Shown: in pieces, positions 1 through 5,952 of the stretch
Numbering within the stretch: position 1 is the stretch's first letter
Layout: every line of letters begins with the position of its first letter
Origin: an uncultured Oscillospiraceae bacterium
GTDB lineage: Bacteria > Bacillota > Clostridia > Oscillospirales > Oscillospiraceae
Assembly: GCA_900758315.1 (NCBI GenBank)
Contig: CAAERF010000440.1
Span: 1 to 13,392, forward strand
Reading direction: 5' to 3'
DNA: 13,392 nt
The notes under the pieces: generated by a model
What the model was told of the DNA's origin: nothing
The model's database searches: none
Seen by the model: the letters and a program-made list of their open reading frames with translations, nothing else
Position numbers and translations under genes: made by a program

Positions 1-196
1 AAAAAGGCTGGACCCAAAAACTCATTGCGCTGCGCGCTCGTTTTATATGCCAGGTAAGAGAGCGCTGACGGTTGTCAGCGCTAGATTCTAATATACATTT
101 AAATATAATGTATTCCGACTGCTGACGCAGGTCAGCAGATACTCTGTCACAAGCCATGGGCGCGCAGCGCAAAAAAGTTTTGGGTGCACCCTTTTT
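1..196. repeat. Inverted-repeat element with three internal hairpins
   Basis: Positions 1-37 and 160-196 are inverted copies of each other, 31 of 37 positions matching, including a perfect 13-nt match (25-37 with 160-172). Between them lie three hairpins: 61-69/74-82 (9 bp, loop GGTT), 93-99/107-113 (7 bp, AT-rich) and 119-126/131-138 (8 bp, loop GCAG). The first and third share the stem core GCTGAC/GTCAGC. The right arm also supplies the U-run of the prfB terminator. This is either a pair of convergent terminators built from one repeat family or a small MITE-like element. The left arm reaches the window edge, so its true outer boundary is not visible. No ORF is credible here. Confidence 0.6.
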
Positions 197-235
197 CAAA
201 AGGGTGCTGGGGGTTTCAGGGGGCAACGCCCCCTG
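171..235 (-). terminator. prfB transcription terminator (double hairpin)
   Basis: Read on the minus strand just after the prfB stop codon, an 8-bp GC hairpin (217-224/228-235) is followed by a 10-bp hairpin (186-195/198-207) and then a run of six U (171-176). The run sits about nine nucleotides beyond the second hairpin, so the geometry is not ideal, but the arrangement fits an intrinsic terminator. The same sequence forms part of the inverted-repeat element to its left. Confidence 0.6.
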
Positions 236-239
236 ATGA

Positions 240-1367
240 TTACTTAGTAGCCCAGTTACCGGTGGCCTCGCAGGTGAGATAGGCGTTGATGAAGCCGTCC
301 AGGTCACCGTCCATGACGGCGTTGACATTGCTGGTCTCGTAGGCGGTACGGGTGTCCTTGACCATGGTGTAGGGCATGAATACGTAAGAGCGGATCTGGC
401 TGCCCCACTCGATCTTCATCTGCACGCCCTTCAGGTCGGAGATCTTCTCGGCGTGGGCCTGCATCTGGAGCTGGACCAGCTTGTCCCGGAGCATCCGGTA
501 GCAGGTCTCCTTGTTCTGGAACTGGGAGCGCTCCTGGGTGCTGGAGACCACCACACCGGTGGGGTGGTGAATGAGCCGGACGCCGGAGGAGGTCTTGTTG
601 ATGTGCTGACCGCCGGCGCCGGAGCAGCGGAACACCTGCATCTCCACGTCGTCGGGACGGATCTCCACCTCCACGTCCTCGGGCAGGTCCGGCATGACCT
701 CGACGGCGGCGAAGGAGGTCTGGCGGCGGGCGTTGGAGTCGAAGGGGGAGATACGGACCAGGCGGTGGACGCCGTGCTCGCTGCGGAGGTAGCCGTAGGC
801 GTTCTCGCCGGTGATCATCATGGTGGCGGACTTCAGGCCGGCCTCGTCACCGTCCTCGTAGTCCAGGGTCTGGCACTGGAAGCCGTGGCGGTCGCACCAG
901 TGCTGGTACATGCGGAAGAGCATGGACGCCCAGTCCTGGGCCTCAGTGCCGCCGGCGCCGGCGTGGATGGTGAGCATACAGTCGTTGGAGTCGTACTCAC
1001 CGGTGAACAGGGTGGCGAGCCGGGCCTGCTCGATGTTGTCCTCCAGCTGGGCGAAGCTCTCCTCCAGCTCCTCCACCATGGAGTCGTCGTCGCCCTCGAT
1101 GCCCATCTCGCACAGGACCAGCAGATCCTCCACGGTGTCCACCCGCTTCTGATGGTGGTCCAGCTTGTCCTGGAGATTCTTGATGCGCTGAGAGACCTTC
1201 TGGGCCTTGTCCATATCGCTCCAGAAATCCTCGGCGGCACTCTGGGCCTGGAGCAGGTCCAGCTCTTCGGCGGCGGCCTCCAGACCCAGGGACTGGCCGA
1301 GGTCAGCGAGGACCGGCTTCAAATTGTTCAGCTTTACCTTATATTCATCATATTTAATGGATGCCAT
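240..1367 (-). CDS. prfB: Peptide chain release factor 2 (RF2)
   Basis: RF2 recognises UGA and UAA in the ribosomal A site and triggers peptide release. The product is 375 residues, near the usual RF2 length of about 365. The N-terminal helical domain covers roughly 1-125, the stop-codon reading motif SPF is at 207-209 and the catalytic GGQ at 252-254. SPF, not PxT, separates RF2 from RF1. I chose the ATG at 1367 because AAAGGA lies about ten bases upstream and the N-terminus (MASIKYDEYK) fits RF2. The frame stays open a further 64 codons upstream, but that stretch contains a promoter and reads as non-coding. Many bacteria need a +1 frameshift at a UGA near codon 25; here the frame runs through GGT CTG GAG at that point with no slippery CTTTGA, so synthesis should not be autoregulated that way. 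The gene has its own promoter and terminator. Confidence 0.97.
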   Translation of the reverse strand: MASIKYDEYKVKLNNLKPVLADLGQSLGLEAAAEELDLLQAQSAAEDFWSDMDKAQKVSQRIKNLQDKLDHHQKRVDTVEDLLVLCEMGIEGDDDSMVEELEESFAQLEDNIEQARLATLFTGEYDSNDCMLTIHAGAGGTEAQDWASMLFRMYQHWCDRHGFQCQTLDYEDGDEAGLKSATMMITGENAYGYLRSEHGVHRLVRISPFDSNARRQTSFAAVEVMPDLPEDVEVEIRPDDVEMQVFRCSGAGGQHINKTSSGVRLIHHPTGVVVSSTQERSQFQNKETCYRMLRDKLVQLQMQAHAEKISDLKGVQMKIEWGSQIRSYVFMPYTMVKDTRTAYETSNVNAVMDGDLDGFINAYLTCEATGNWATK

Positions 1368-1448
1368 ATACAGATCGTTCCTTTCAAGGCTTGAGTTTTG
1401 TGAGACTGCGGCGGTTTTCCCGTCATCGGTACAAACCCCAGCCCTACT

Positions 1449-1477
1449 ATTATAAAGGAAAAGAAAACCACTGTAAA
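1449..1477 (-). promoter_or_regulatory. prfB promoter (sigma-A type)
   Basis: On the minus strand, TTTACA (1472-1477) and TATAAT (1449-1454) are separated by 17 bp. Transcription would start near 1442 and leave a leader of about 75 nt before the prfB ATG. This supports the start at 1367 over the longer open frame. Confidence 0.75.
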
Positions 1478-1555
1478 GCGGGTCTGCGGGCTCCGCCCGT
1501 GTAACCCGGGATGCCGGAAGGCGGCAGTGGGTCCAGGGCGGAGCGCTGCCCAGGC

Positions 1556-1687
1556 TCAACGGCTGCTGGCGGCAGGAGGCTGGTCGTGAGAAAAGATAAA
1601 GTCGTCAATATCCTGCTGCGGCGGGCGCTGGACCGGGACAGGCGTGGGGACAGGTGCCTGAGTAGGCTGTAATTTCGGATCATGCAT
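1556..1687 (-). CDS. Small proline-rich protein, 43 aa, unknown
   Basis: A short ORF begins MHDPKLQPTQ and ends PPAASSR. About a quarter of its residues are proline, with a PVPTPVPV stretch, a QRPPQQ stretch and one acidic/hydrophobic patch (DIDDFIF, residues 26-32). It has no cysteine, signal peptide or membrane segment. The main support is a perfect AGGAGG seven bases before the ATG (minus strand, about 1695-1700), which is hard to explain otherwise. It lies 188 bp upstream of prfB on the same strand, but prfB has its own promoter. I do not recognise the family. The proline-rich segment may be a disordered tether and the DIDDFIF patch a short binding motif, but this is inference. It could also be a chance ORF behind a real SD. 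Confidence 0.55.
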   Translation of the reverse strand: MHDPKLQPTQAPVPTPVPVQRPPQQDIDDFIFSHDQPPAASSR

Positions 1688-1755
1688 GTAGATTCCTCCT
1701 TTGTGATAAGACATTACCTGTTATTCTATGCCGGAGCAGGCGAAAACATGCGGGA

Positions 1756-1783
1756 ATTTTCTGTATTCATAAACTGGTTACAA
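1756..1783 (-). promoter_or_regulatory. Weak candidate promoter for the 43-aa ORF
   Basis: On the minus strand, TTGTAA (1778-1783) precedes GAAAAT (1756-1761) with a 16-bp spacer. The -10 box matches consensus at only four of six positions. This is the best candidate I can see upstream of the small ORF. Confidence 0.25.
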
Positions 1784-1795
1784 AGCTTTTATACT

Positions 1796-1957
1796 TCGTT
1801 CAACATTCGGGGGCCCCGATGCGATAGGATAAAGTTGCCGGTAGGGAAAGCGATGTTACCCACGGCGAAACAACTCCTTTCTTTACTCCTTTTCTTTCAC
1901 AACAGAAGACGAATCAAACGAAAAGTCCCCGTCTGCCCGGTGCAGGCGGGTTCTTTT
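1796..1957 (+). ncRNA. Candidate structured small RNA with terminator
   Basis: This gene-free stretch begins just after a TATACT box (1790-1795, no good -35) and ends in a clear terminator. It contains a GC hairpin around 1804-1821 and a longer imperfect stem at 1834-1874, where GTTG pairs CAAC, GCCG pairs CGGC and GGG pairs CCC, leaving a GAAA bulge. A pyrimidine-rich tract (1875-1900) follows. No protein start here has an SD. I do not recognise an RNA family. The terminator could also serve the small ORF region, so the evidence is only the fold plus the terminator. Confidence 0.3.
1928..1957 (+). terminator. Intrinsic terminator, probably bidirectional
   Basis: A 9-bp stem with one G-U pair (1928-1936/1942-1950) closes a CCGGT loop and is followed by TTCTTTT. 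On the other strand the same stem is followed by ACTTTT. No recognised plus-strand protein gene ends just before it, which suggests an upstream non-coding transcript. Confidence 0.65.
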
Positions 1958-1991
1958 ATTTGCGCCCCTGGGCAGGTGCGTGAAAAAACCT

Positions 1992-2025
1992 ACGAAAAAA
2001 GGAGGAAAAAACCCCCTTTTTTCGT
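1992..2025. terminator. Bidirectional A/T-flanked hairpin terminator
   Basis: Arms 1992-2005 and 2012-2025 form a stem of up to 14 bp with one A-C mismatch and a six-A loop. On each strand a G/C core is followed by six U. It lies just before the serA promoter and would insulate serA from upstream transcription. Confidence 0.55.
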
Positions 2026-2036
2026 CAAAAGGAAAA

Positions 2037-2064
2037 TTGTAACGATATGCCATTGTGTTATAAT
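2037..2064 (+). promoter_or_regulatory. serA promoter (sigma-A type)
   Basis: TTGTAA (2037-2042) and TATAAT (2059-2064) are separated by 16 bp. The expected start near 2070 gives serA an untranslated leader of about 150 nt, which is the structured region described next. Confidence 0.8.
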
Positions 2065-2081
2065 GGTAATGCCAGTTCCGG

Positions 2082-2174
2082 TCACAGTGAGGTTGAAGCT
2101 GTGAGCCGTGGCAAATTCACGGTGTGGTGAGTTTGAAGCCGCATCAGAAAGGAGATCTTTCGCCATGAGAGATC
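2082..2174 (+). promoter_or_regulatory. Structured serA leader: hairpin array and start-region switch
   Basis: Three hairpins follow each other almost without gaps. A: 2082-2087/2099-2104, 6 bp, loop TGAGGTTGAAG. B: 2106-2110/2118-2122, 5 bp, loop GCAAATT. C: 2123-2127/2139-2143, 5 bp with one G-U, loop TGAGTTTGAAG. The loops of A and C are both 11 nt and differ at one base, while most stem pairs differ. Downstream, two hairpins compete for 2157-2161: 2147-2151/2157-2161, which holds the SD of a short ORF, and an 8-bp stem 2154-2161/2167-2174, whose loop holds part of its ATG. The pattern suggests a ligand- or protein-responsive leader, but I do not recognise a known riboswitch. T-box hallmarks are not visible. 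Confidence 0.5.
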
Positions 2175-2230
2175 GTATGAGAGAAGTAACTGCCGCAGAG
2201 CAAGTGAGAGGGGGAAACAGCCATGTATAA
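2165..2230 (+). CDS. 21-codon leader ORF overlapping serA start
   Basis: The ORF reads MRDRMREVTAAEQ and ends HV before a TAA at 2228-2230. An AGGAG lies about ten bases before its ATG. Its last codons overlap the serA ATG (2223-2225) in another frame, so a ribosome ending here would be placed on the serA start: a classic translational-coupling layout. It contains one Ser codon (AGC) and no run of regulatory codons, so ribosome-stalling attenuation by serine is not evident. Its start region lies in the competing hairpins of the leader. It may be a real leader peptide or a chance frame. Confidence 0.4.
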   Translation: MRDRMREVTAAEQVRGGNSHV

Positions 2231-3389
2231 GGTACAGGTGATGAATAAGATCGCCGCCGCTGGCCTGCGTAAGCTGGATCCCTCCAACTATCAGCTGGGT
2301 CAGGACCTGGAGCGCTATCAGGGTATGCTGGTCCGTTCCGCAGACCTCCACGGCTACCCGTTCCCCGAGGAACTGCTGGCCATCGCCCGGGCGGGCTCGG
2401 GCACCAATAACATCCCCATCGACCAGTGCAATGAGAAGGGGATCGTGGTGTTCAATACGCCCGGCGCCAACGCCAACGCGGTGAAAGAGCTGCTGCTGGC
2501 GGACCTGCTGCTGGCCTCCCGGGACCTGTTGGGTGGCGTCGAGTGGGTCAAGCGCCAGGTGGCTGAGGGCGTCGATGTGACCACCGTGGTGGAAAAGGGC
2601 AAGTCCGCCTTCGTAGGCCCGGAGCTTATCGGTAAGACCCTGGGCGTCATCGGTCTGGGCGCCATCGGCTCCAAGGTGGCCAATATCGCCATCGAGATGG
2701 GCATGCACGTGCTGGGCTACGACCCCTACCTGTCGGTGGACTCCGCGCTGGCTCTGAATACCCATATCGAGCACGTCACCGACCTGGATGAGGTGTTCAG
2801 ACAGTCCGACTACCTGACCCTGCACCTGCACTATAATAAGGCTACCGCCAATATCATCGATCAGGACGCCGTGTCCAAGATGAAGGGCGGTATCCGGGTG
2901 ATCAACCTGGCCCGTGGCGGTCTGGTCAACGATGACGCCATCATCTCCGGTCTGGAATCCGGCCGGGTGGCCAAGTATATCACCGACTTCCCGGATAACC
3001 GGCTGGTCAACACCCCCAACGTCATCGCCATGCCCCATCTGGGCGCCTCCACTCCGGAGAGTGAGGCCAACTGCGCGATGATGGCGGCCCAGGAGCTGCG
3101 GGATTACCTGGAGAACGGCAATATCAGCAACTCGGTGAACCTGCCCAACCTGTCCATGCGCCGCTCCGGTGAGTGCCGCATCTGCGTCATTCACAAGAAC
3201 GTGCCCACCATCCTCAGTTCCATCGTCAACCTGGTCTCCGACCTGGACATCAACGTGGAAAATTTGATCAACAAGTCCAAGAAGGACCTGGCCTACACCA
3301 TGATTGACATCAATCAGCGGGTCGGCGAGAATATGGCCGAGGCCATCGCCCAGATGGAACCCACCATCCGGGTGCGCGTGCTCCACTGA
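2223..3389 (+). CDS. serA: D-3-phosphoglycerate dehydrogenase with ACT domain
   Basis: SerA oxidises 3-phosphoglycerate to 3-phosphohydroxypyruvate with NAD+, the first step of serine synthesis, in the cytoplasm. The 388-residue product has the substrate-binding fold, a Rossmann motif GLGAIG at 144-149, ARGG with catalytic Arg231, and PHLGAST with His272. A C-terminal ACT domain (about 318-388, starting near ECRICVIH) usually binds serine for feedback control. It is the short form, without the extra domain of long PGDHs. The loop where the catalytic Glu is expected reads TDFPDNR (255-261) with no Glu; Asp258 is the nearest acidic residue. The start is set by AGGGGG eight bases upstream. No serC or serB is adjacent. 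Expression is probably controlled by the long structured leader, and the gene ends in a strong terminator. Confidence 0.95.
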   Translation: MYKVQVMNKIAAAGLRKLDPSNYQLGQDLERYQGMLVRSADLHGYPFPEELLAIARAGSGTNNIPIDQCNEKGIVVFNTPGANANAVKELLLADLLLASRDLLGGVEWVKRQVAEGVDVTTVVEKGKSAFVGPELIGKTLGVIGLGAIGSKVANIAIEMGMHVLGYDPYLSVDSALALNTHIEHVTDLDEVFRQSDYLTLHLHYNKATANIIDQDAVSKMKGGIRVINLARGGLVNDDAIISGLESGRVAKYITDFPDNRLVNTPNVIAMPHLGASTPESEANCAMMAAQELRDYLENGNISNSVNLPNLSMRRSGECRICVIHKNVPTILSSIVNLVSDLDINVENLINKSKKDLAYTMIDINQRVGENMAEAIAQMEPTIRVRVLH

Positions 3390-3413
3390 GCGGTTCAAAA
3401 GTCGTAATAAGAA

Positions 3414-3441
3414 GGCTCCCGTCAACCGGCGGGAGCCTTTT
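3414..3441 (+). terminator. serA terminator
   Basis: An 8-bp GC-rich stem (3414-3421/3430-3437) with an 8-nt loop is followed by four T. It ends 50 bp after the serA stop codon. Confidence 0.85.
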
Positions 3442-3462
3442 GTGCGCGTTGTCCGGAGCGGG

Positions 3463-3491
3463 TGGAAAAAGCTGCAGTCCTATGTTATAGT
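3463..3491 (+). promoter_or_regulatory. Promoter for the flavodoxin-fold gene
   Basis: TGGAAA (3463-3468) and TATAGT (3486-3491) have a 17-bp spacer. With the serA terminator upstream, the next gene needs its own promoter, and this is the best match. Confidence 0.45.
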
Positions 3492-3525
3492 AGGGGAATG
3501 GCAACAAGGCAAAGGGGGATTTCTG

Positions 3526-4050
3526 ATGAAAAAGAAGATACTGCTTGTTGACTGCTGCGTACGTGGCGACCAGTCCCGTACCTTGCAGCTGACGAAGCGC
3601 TGGCTGGATAAGTGGGAGCCGGAAGGCCAGGTGGAGCACCTGAAGCTGTACGATCTGGACTTGACACCGCTGCCGCTGGCGGAGGTAGAGGAACGAAAGG
3701 ACACCACGCTGGCGGAGCAGTTCGCTCAGGCGGATGAGATCGTGGTGGCGGCGCCCTACTGGGACCTGTCCTTTCCATCTATTTTGAAAGTGTATCTGGA
3801 GCGGATCTGCGTCAGCGGTATCACCTTCCACTATGTGGGCGATCAGGCAGAAGGGCTGTGCCGGGCCAAAAAGGCTGTCTACATCAGCACCGCCGGCGGC
3901 TACGTGGGTGAGCACCACTTGGGCGAAGAGTATGTGCAGACCCTGTGCCAGCAGATGTTCGGCATCCCGGAATTTACCACCGTCCGCTGTGAGGGTCTGG
4001 ACATCTGGGGCAATGATCCGGAGGCACTGCTGGCGGCAGTGGAGCTGTGA
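3526..4050 (+). CDS. NAD(P)H-dependent flavodoxin-fold oxidoreductase (AzoR/MdaB-like)
   Basis: The 174-residue product resembles the Flavodoxin_2 family: FMN enzymes that use NAD(P)H to reduce quinones, azo compounds or similar acceptors. The N-terminal strand and loop MKKKILLVDCCVRGDQSRT fits a phosphate-binding loop. The segment APYWDLSFPSILKVYLERI (76-94) matches the family pattern P-x-y-x-x-x-P-x-x-L-K, and ISTAGGYVG (120-128) matches the FMN-contacting T-x-GG loop. Length is slightly below the usual 190-210. I chose the ATG at 3526 because AGGGGG lies eight bases upstream. Longer starts would run back through the serA terminator. The physiological acceptor cannot be read from sequence. 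Confidence 0.85.
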   Translation: MKKKILLVDCCVRGDQSRTLQLTKRWLDKWEPEGQVEHLKLYDLDLTPLPLAEVEERKDTTLAEQFAQADEIVVAAPYWDLSFPSILKVYLERICVSGITFHYVGDQAEGLCRAKKAVYISTAGGYVGEHHLGEEYVQTLCQQMFGIPEFTTVRCEGLDIWGNDPEALLAAVEL

Positions 4051-4100
4051 GAACAGGTATTTTGTCATTTGTCAAGTAGTTACGAAAAATAAAAAAGTTT

Positions 4101-4151
4101 TGCCACTGTTTCATGCCACTCCTTTCCGCAGAGAAGTTAGTCTGTTATAAT
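4101..4151 (+). promoter_or_regulatory. Promoter of the HTH gene with upstream TGCCACT direct repeat
   Basis: TATAAT (4146-4151) is perfect, but the -35 box 17 bp upstream is weak (TTTCCG, 4123-4128), as is common for activated or autoregulated promoters. Just upstream, TGCCACT occurs twice (4101-4107 and 4114-4120), 13 bp apart, in an AT-rich stretch. The repeat could be an operator for the downstream regulator; this is inference. Confidence 0.45.
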
Positions 4152-4189
4152 CGAAAGATGAGTTAGCGTATGTTTCAGGAGGTAGTGCC

Positions 4190-5650
4190 ATGAGCGTTTT
4201 TTCGGAGCAACTCAACAAGTGTGTGGAGGAGAGCAGTTTTTCCAAAAATGCGCTGATCTCCGCCAGCCGCGTCAACCGGTCCACCTTTTTCCAGTACCTG
4301 AGTGGAAAGCGGCTGCCCACTGAGGAGCATTTCGAGGCGCTGATTCACGCCCTCCAGCTGGGGCCGGGGGATGAGGCCCGGCTGCGCAAGCTCTACCAGA
4401 TCGCCCAAATCGGCGAGTCGGTGTACGAAAACCGTCAGCGGGCCCAGAAGTGCCTGGAGACCCTGGCGGGACTGTCCGGCGATCTGACGCCGCAGATTCA
4501 CCAGTTCCAGGGCGTCACCCACCTGACCACCCAGCGCACGCCGCTCCAGGGAGAAAACCAGGTGTTTCAGGAGCTGTGTCACCTGGTGCGGGCGGAGATG
4601 TTCCTGCCCGAGCCCAGAATTGACCTGTTTCTGCCCCTGGAGAACAACACCTTTTTTGAGTATCTCAAGCTGCTCTACCGGAACACCGAGGAAAAGACTG
4701 TGCGTCTGCGCCAGCTGGTCCAGTTCGCCCAGAAGAAGGGCGAAAAGACCAAGAATAGTTTGGAGTTTTTCGACTCCATCCTCTACTTCCTGGCCTCCAA
4801 CTGCACCGGCTACGAGGCCCACTACTACTACACCGAGGCGGACTTTGCCGATACCGTGGGGGTGCTGTATCCCTACAGCATCATCACTAGCAGTGGTGTC
4901 CTCCTGTTGAACGAGGCCATGGATCGGGCGCTGTTTTCCACTACGCCCGCTATCATTGACGCTTGCCGGGCTCAGTTTGAGAACGCCCTGAGCAAGACCA
5001 AGCAGTTTTATACACTGTACCTGGGCCGTGAGCAGGTGCTGGATTTTGCCCTAAGCCACTGGATCGGAGGTTACAGTGGCTATCAATACTTTGCCAGCCC
5101 CTGTTTTAGCGCCTATCTGACCCGGAAAATAGTGGACAAGTACGCTCCGGAAGGGGAGGAGAAGCTATTCGAGGAATACTATAACTCCGTTCAGACCGGC
5201 GATTGCTACATCAGCTTTTGTACAGAAACAGGCTTGCTCCGCTTTGCCCAGGACGGGAAGATGGGCGAGTATCCCATCAGCCTGGTTCCGGCGCTGGAGC
5301 CGGTAGATCGTAAGGAAGTGCTGGAGATCATGCTGTATCAACCTCCGGAAAATGCCCAACTCTACCTGATTGACGAGGATAAGTTGCCGGTCTCCGATGA
5401 GTTTGTTTTTTCCGTCACCAACGAGAAGCAAATTTTCTCCTATCGGAAGGGTCTGCCCAAAATGCGGATCTTCTGCTTTACGGAGCAGAATCTGATCGAA
5501 GTGTTTACAGAGTTCTTTGACTCTCTGCCTGAGAGCGACTTTGTCCGGCCCAAGGAGGAGCTGGAACAGGTCCTGCTCCATGCCATCGACTGCTGTAATG
5601 CCCAGATTGTGGAGGGGGCAGACGGCGTCGAGGACTGCCTGATGGTCTGA
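4190..5650 (+). CDS. Helix-turn-helix protein with large unknown C-terminal region
   Basis: The 486-residue product starts seven bases after a perfect AGGAGG. Residues 1-65 look like an XRE/lambda-repressor-type DNA-binding domain: a helix, SKNALISASRVNRSTFFQYL with the recognition helix near 28-38, then SGKRLPTEEHFEALIHAL. The remaining 420 residues are soluble, without signal peptide or membrane segment, and I recognise no domain in them. They contain many aromatic residues (for example YEAHYYYTEADF and GGYSGYQYFASP) and are leucine- and glutamate-rich at both ends. The size suggests a sensor or interaction module controlling the HTH. The gene stands alone between an oxidoreductase and convergent tRNA genes. 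A transcriptional regulator is likely; target and signal are unknown. Confidence 0.75.
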   Translation: MSVFSEQLNKCVEESSFSKNALISASRVNRSTFFQYLSGKRLPTEEHFEALIHALQLGPGDEARLRKLYQIAQIGESVYENRQRAQKCLETLAGLSGDLTPQIHQFQGVTHLTTQRTPLQGENQVFQELCHLVRAEMFLPEPRIDLFLPLENNTFFEYLKLLYRNTEEKTVRLRQLVQFAQKKGEKTKNSLEFFDSILYFLASNCTGYEAHYYYTEADFADTVGVLYPYSIITSSGVLLLNEAMDRALFSTTPAIIDACRAQFENALSKTKQFYTLYLGREQVLDFALSHWIGGYSGYQYFASPCFSAYLTRKIVDKYAPEGEEKLFEEYYNSVQTGDCYISFCTETGLLRFAQDGKMGEYPISLVPALEPVDRKEVLEIMLYQPPENAQLYLIDEDKLPVSDEFVFSVTNEKQIFSYRKGLPKMRIFCFTEQNLIEVFTEFFDSLPESDFVRPKEELEQVLLHAIDCCNAQIVEGADGVEDCLMV

Positions 5651-5663
5651 TATAACGTACAAA

Positions 5664-5704
5664 ACGCCCTGCCTTTCCCGTGCGTGGGGAAGGGCGGGGC
5701 GTTG
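5664..5704. other. Long imperfect hairpin after the HTH gene
   Basis: The sequence from AACGCCC to GGGCGTT folds on itself with about 17 near-continuous pairs, including a few G-U, around a short loop. No U-run follows on the plus strand, so it is not a standard terminator; it may protect the 3' end of the mRNA. The clear terminator lies about 20 bp further on. Confidence 0.5.
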
Positions 5705-5721
5705 GTGTCGTGGGATTGCGC

Positions 5722-5754
5722 AAAAAAAACACCTGCCAATGCAGGTGTTTTTTT
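5722..5754. terminator. Bidirectional terminator between the HTH gene and the tRNA operon
   Basis: A perfect 7-bp stem (5730-5736/5741-5747, loop CAAT) is flanked by eight A on the left and seven T on the right. It therefore ends both the plus-strand HTH transcript and the minus-strand tRNA transcript. Its last T is the complement of the final A of the tRNA-Val CCA end. Confidence 0.9.
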
Positions 5755-5830
5755 GGTGGAGACTGGGGGACTCGAACCCTCGGCCTCATGCGTGTGAAGC
5801 ATGCGCTCTAACCAGCTGAGCTAAGCCTCC
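5754..5830 (-). tRNA. tRNA-Val (anticodon CAC)
   Basis: The full cloverleaf is visible on the minus strand. The acceptor stem GGAGGCT/AGTCTCC has one G-U pair, the anticodon loop is TTCACAC with CAC at positions 34-36, and the T-loop is GGTTCGAGTCC. The CCA end is encoded. It is the last gene of the tRNA operon and runs directly into the terminator. Confidence 0.95.
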
Positions 5831-5837
5831 ATAACAA

Positions 5838-5862
5838 GATAGGAAGCGAAACGCTTCCTATC
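5838..5862 (-). other. Perfect 11-bp hairpin in the tRNA Val-Glu spacer
   Basis: Arms 5838-5848 and 5852-5862 pair perfectly around a 3-nt loop and fill most of the 42-bp spacer. No U-run follows in the direction of transcription, so a role in processing the tRNA precursor is more likely than termination. Confidence 0.6.
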
Positions 5863-5872
5863 CGCACCTATG

Positions 5873-5947
5873 TGGTGACCCGTACGGGATTCGAACCCAT
5901 GTTACAGCCGTGAAAGGGCCGTGTCTTAACCACTTGACCAACGGGCC
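5873..5947 (-). tRNA. tRNA-Glu (anticodon TTC)
   Basis: The acceptor stem GGCCCGT/ACGGGTC is fully paired. The D-arm TTGGTCAAGTGGTTAAGAC is typical of bacterial tRNA-Glu, the anticodon loop CTTTCAC carries TTC, and the T-arm reads GGGTTCGAATCCC. CCA is encoded. It is the middle gene of the three. Confidence 0.96.
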
Positions 5948-5952
5948 ATCAG

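Noticed and set aside
453..1394. 313-aa plus-strand frame opposite prfB
   Set aside because: Its composition is Val/Gly/Leu/His-rich from antisense translation of RF2, and its end crosses the prfB start.
1368..1559. 64-codon N-terminal extension of prfB
   Set aside because: It contains a strong promoter (1449-1477) and translates to sequence unlike RF2; the ATG at 1367 has an SD.
1682..2104. 140-aa plus-strand ORF between prfB and serA
   Set aside because: It crosses two terminators and the serA promoter, has no SD and shows no protein-like pattern.
2070..2222. T-box or known riboswitch in the serA leader
   Set aside because: No T-box sequence (TGGNACCGCG) or AG bulge is visible, and the hairpins do not match SAM, glycine, folate or purine aptamers that I know.
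2082..3425. 447-aa open frame on the minus strand opposite serA
   Set aside because: It spans the serA leader, gene and terminator. Its composition is that of an antisense frame, with no SD or domain.
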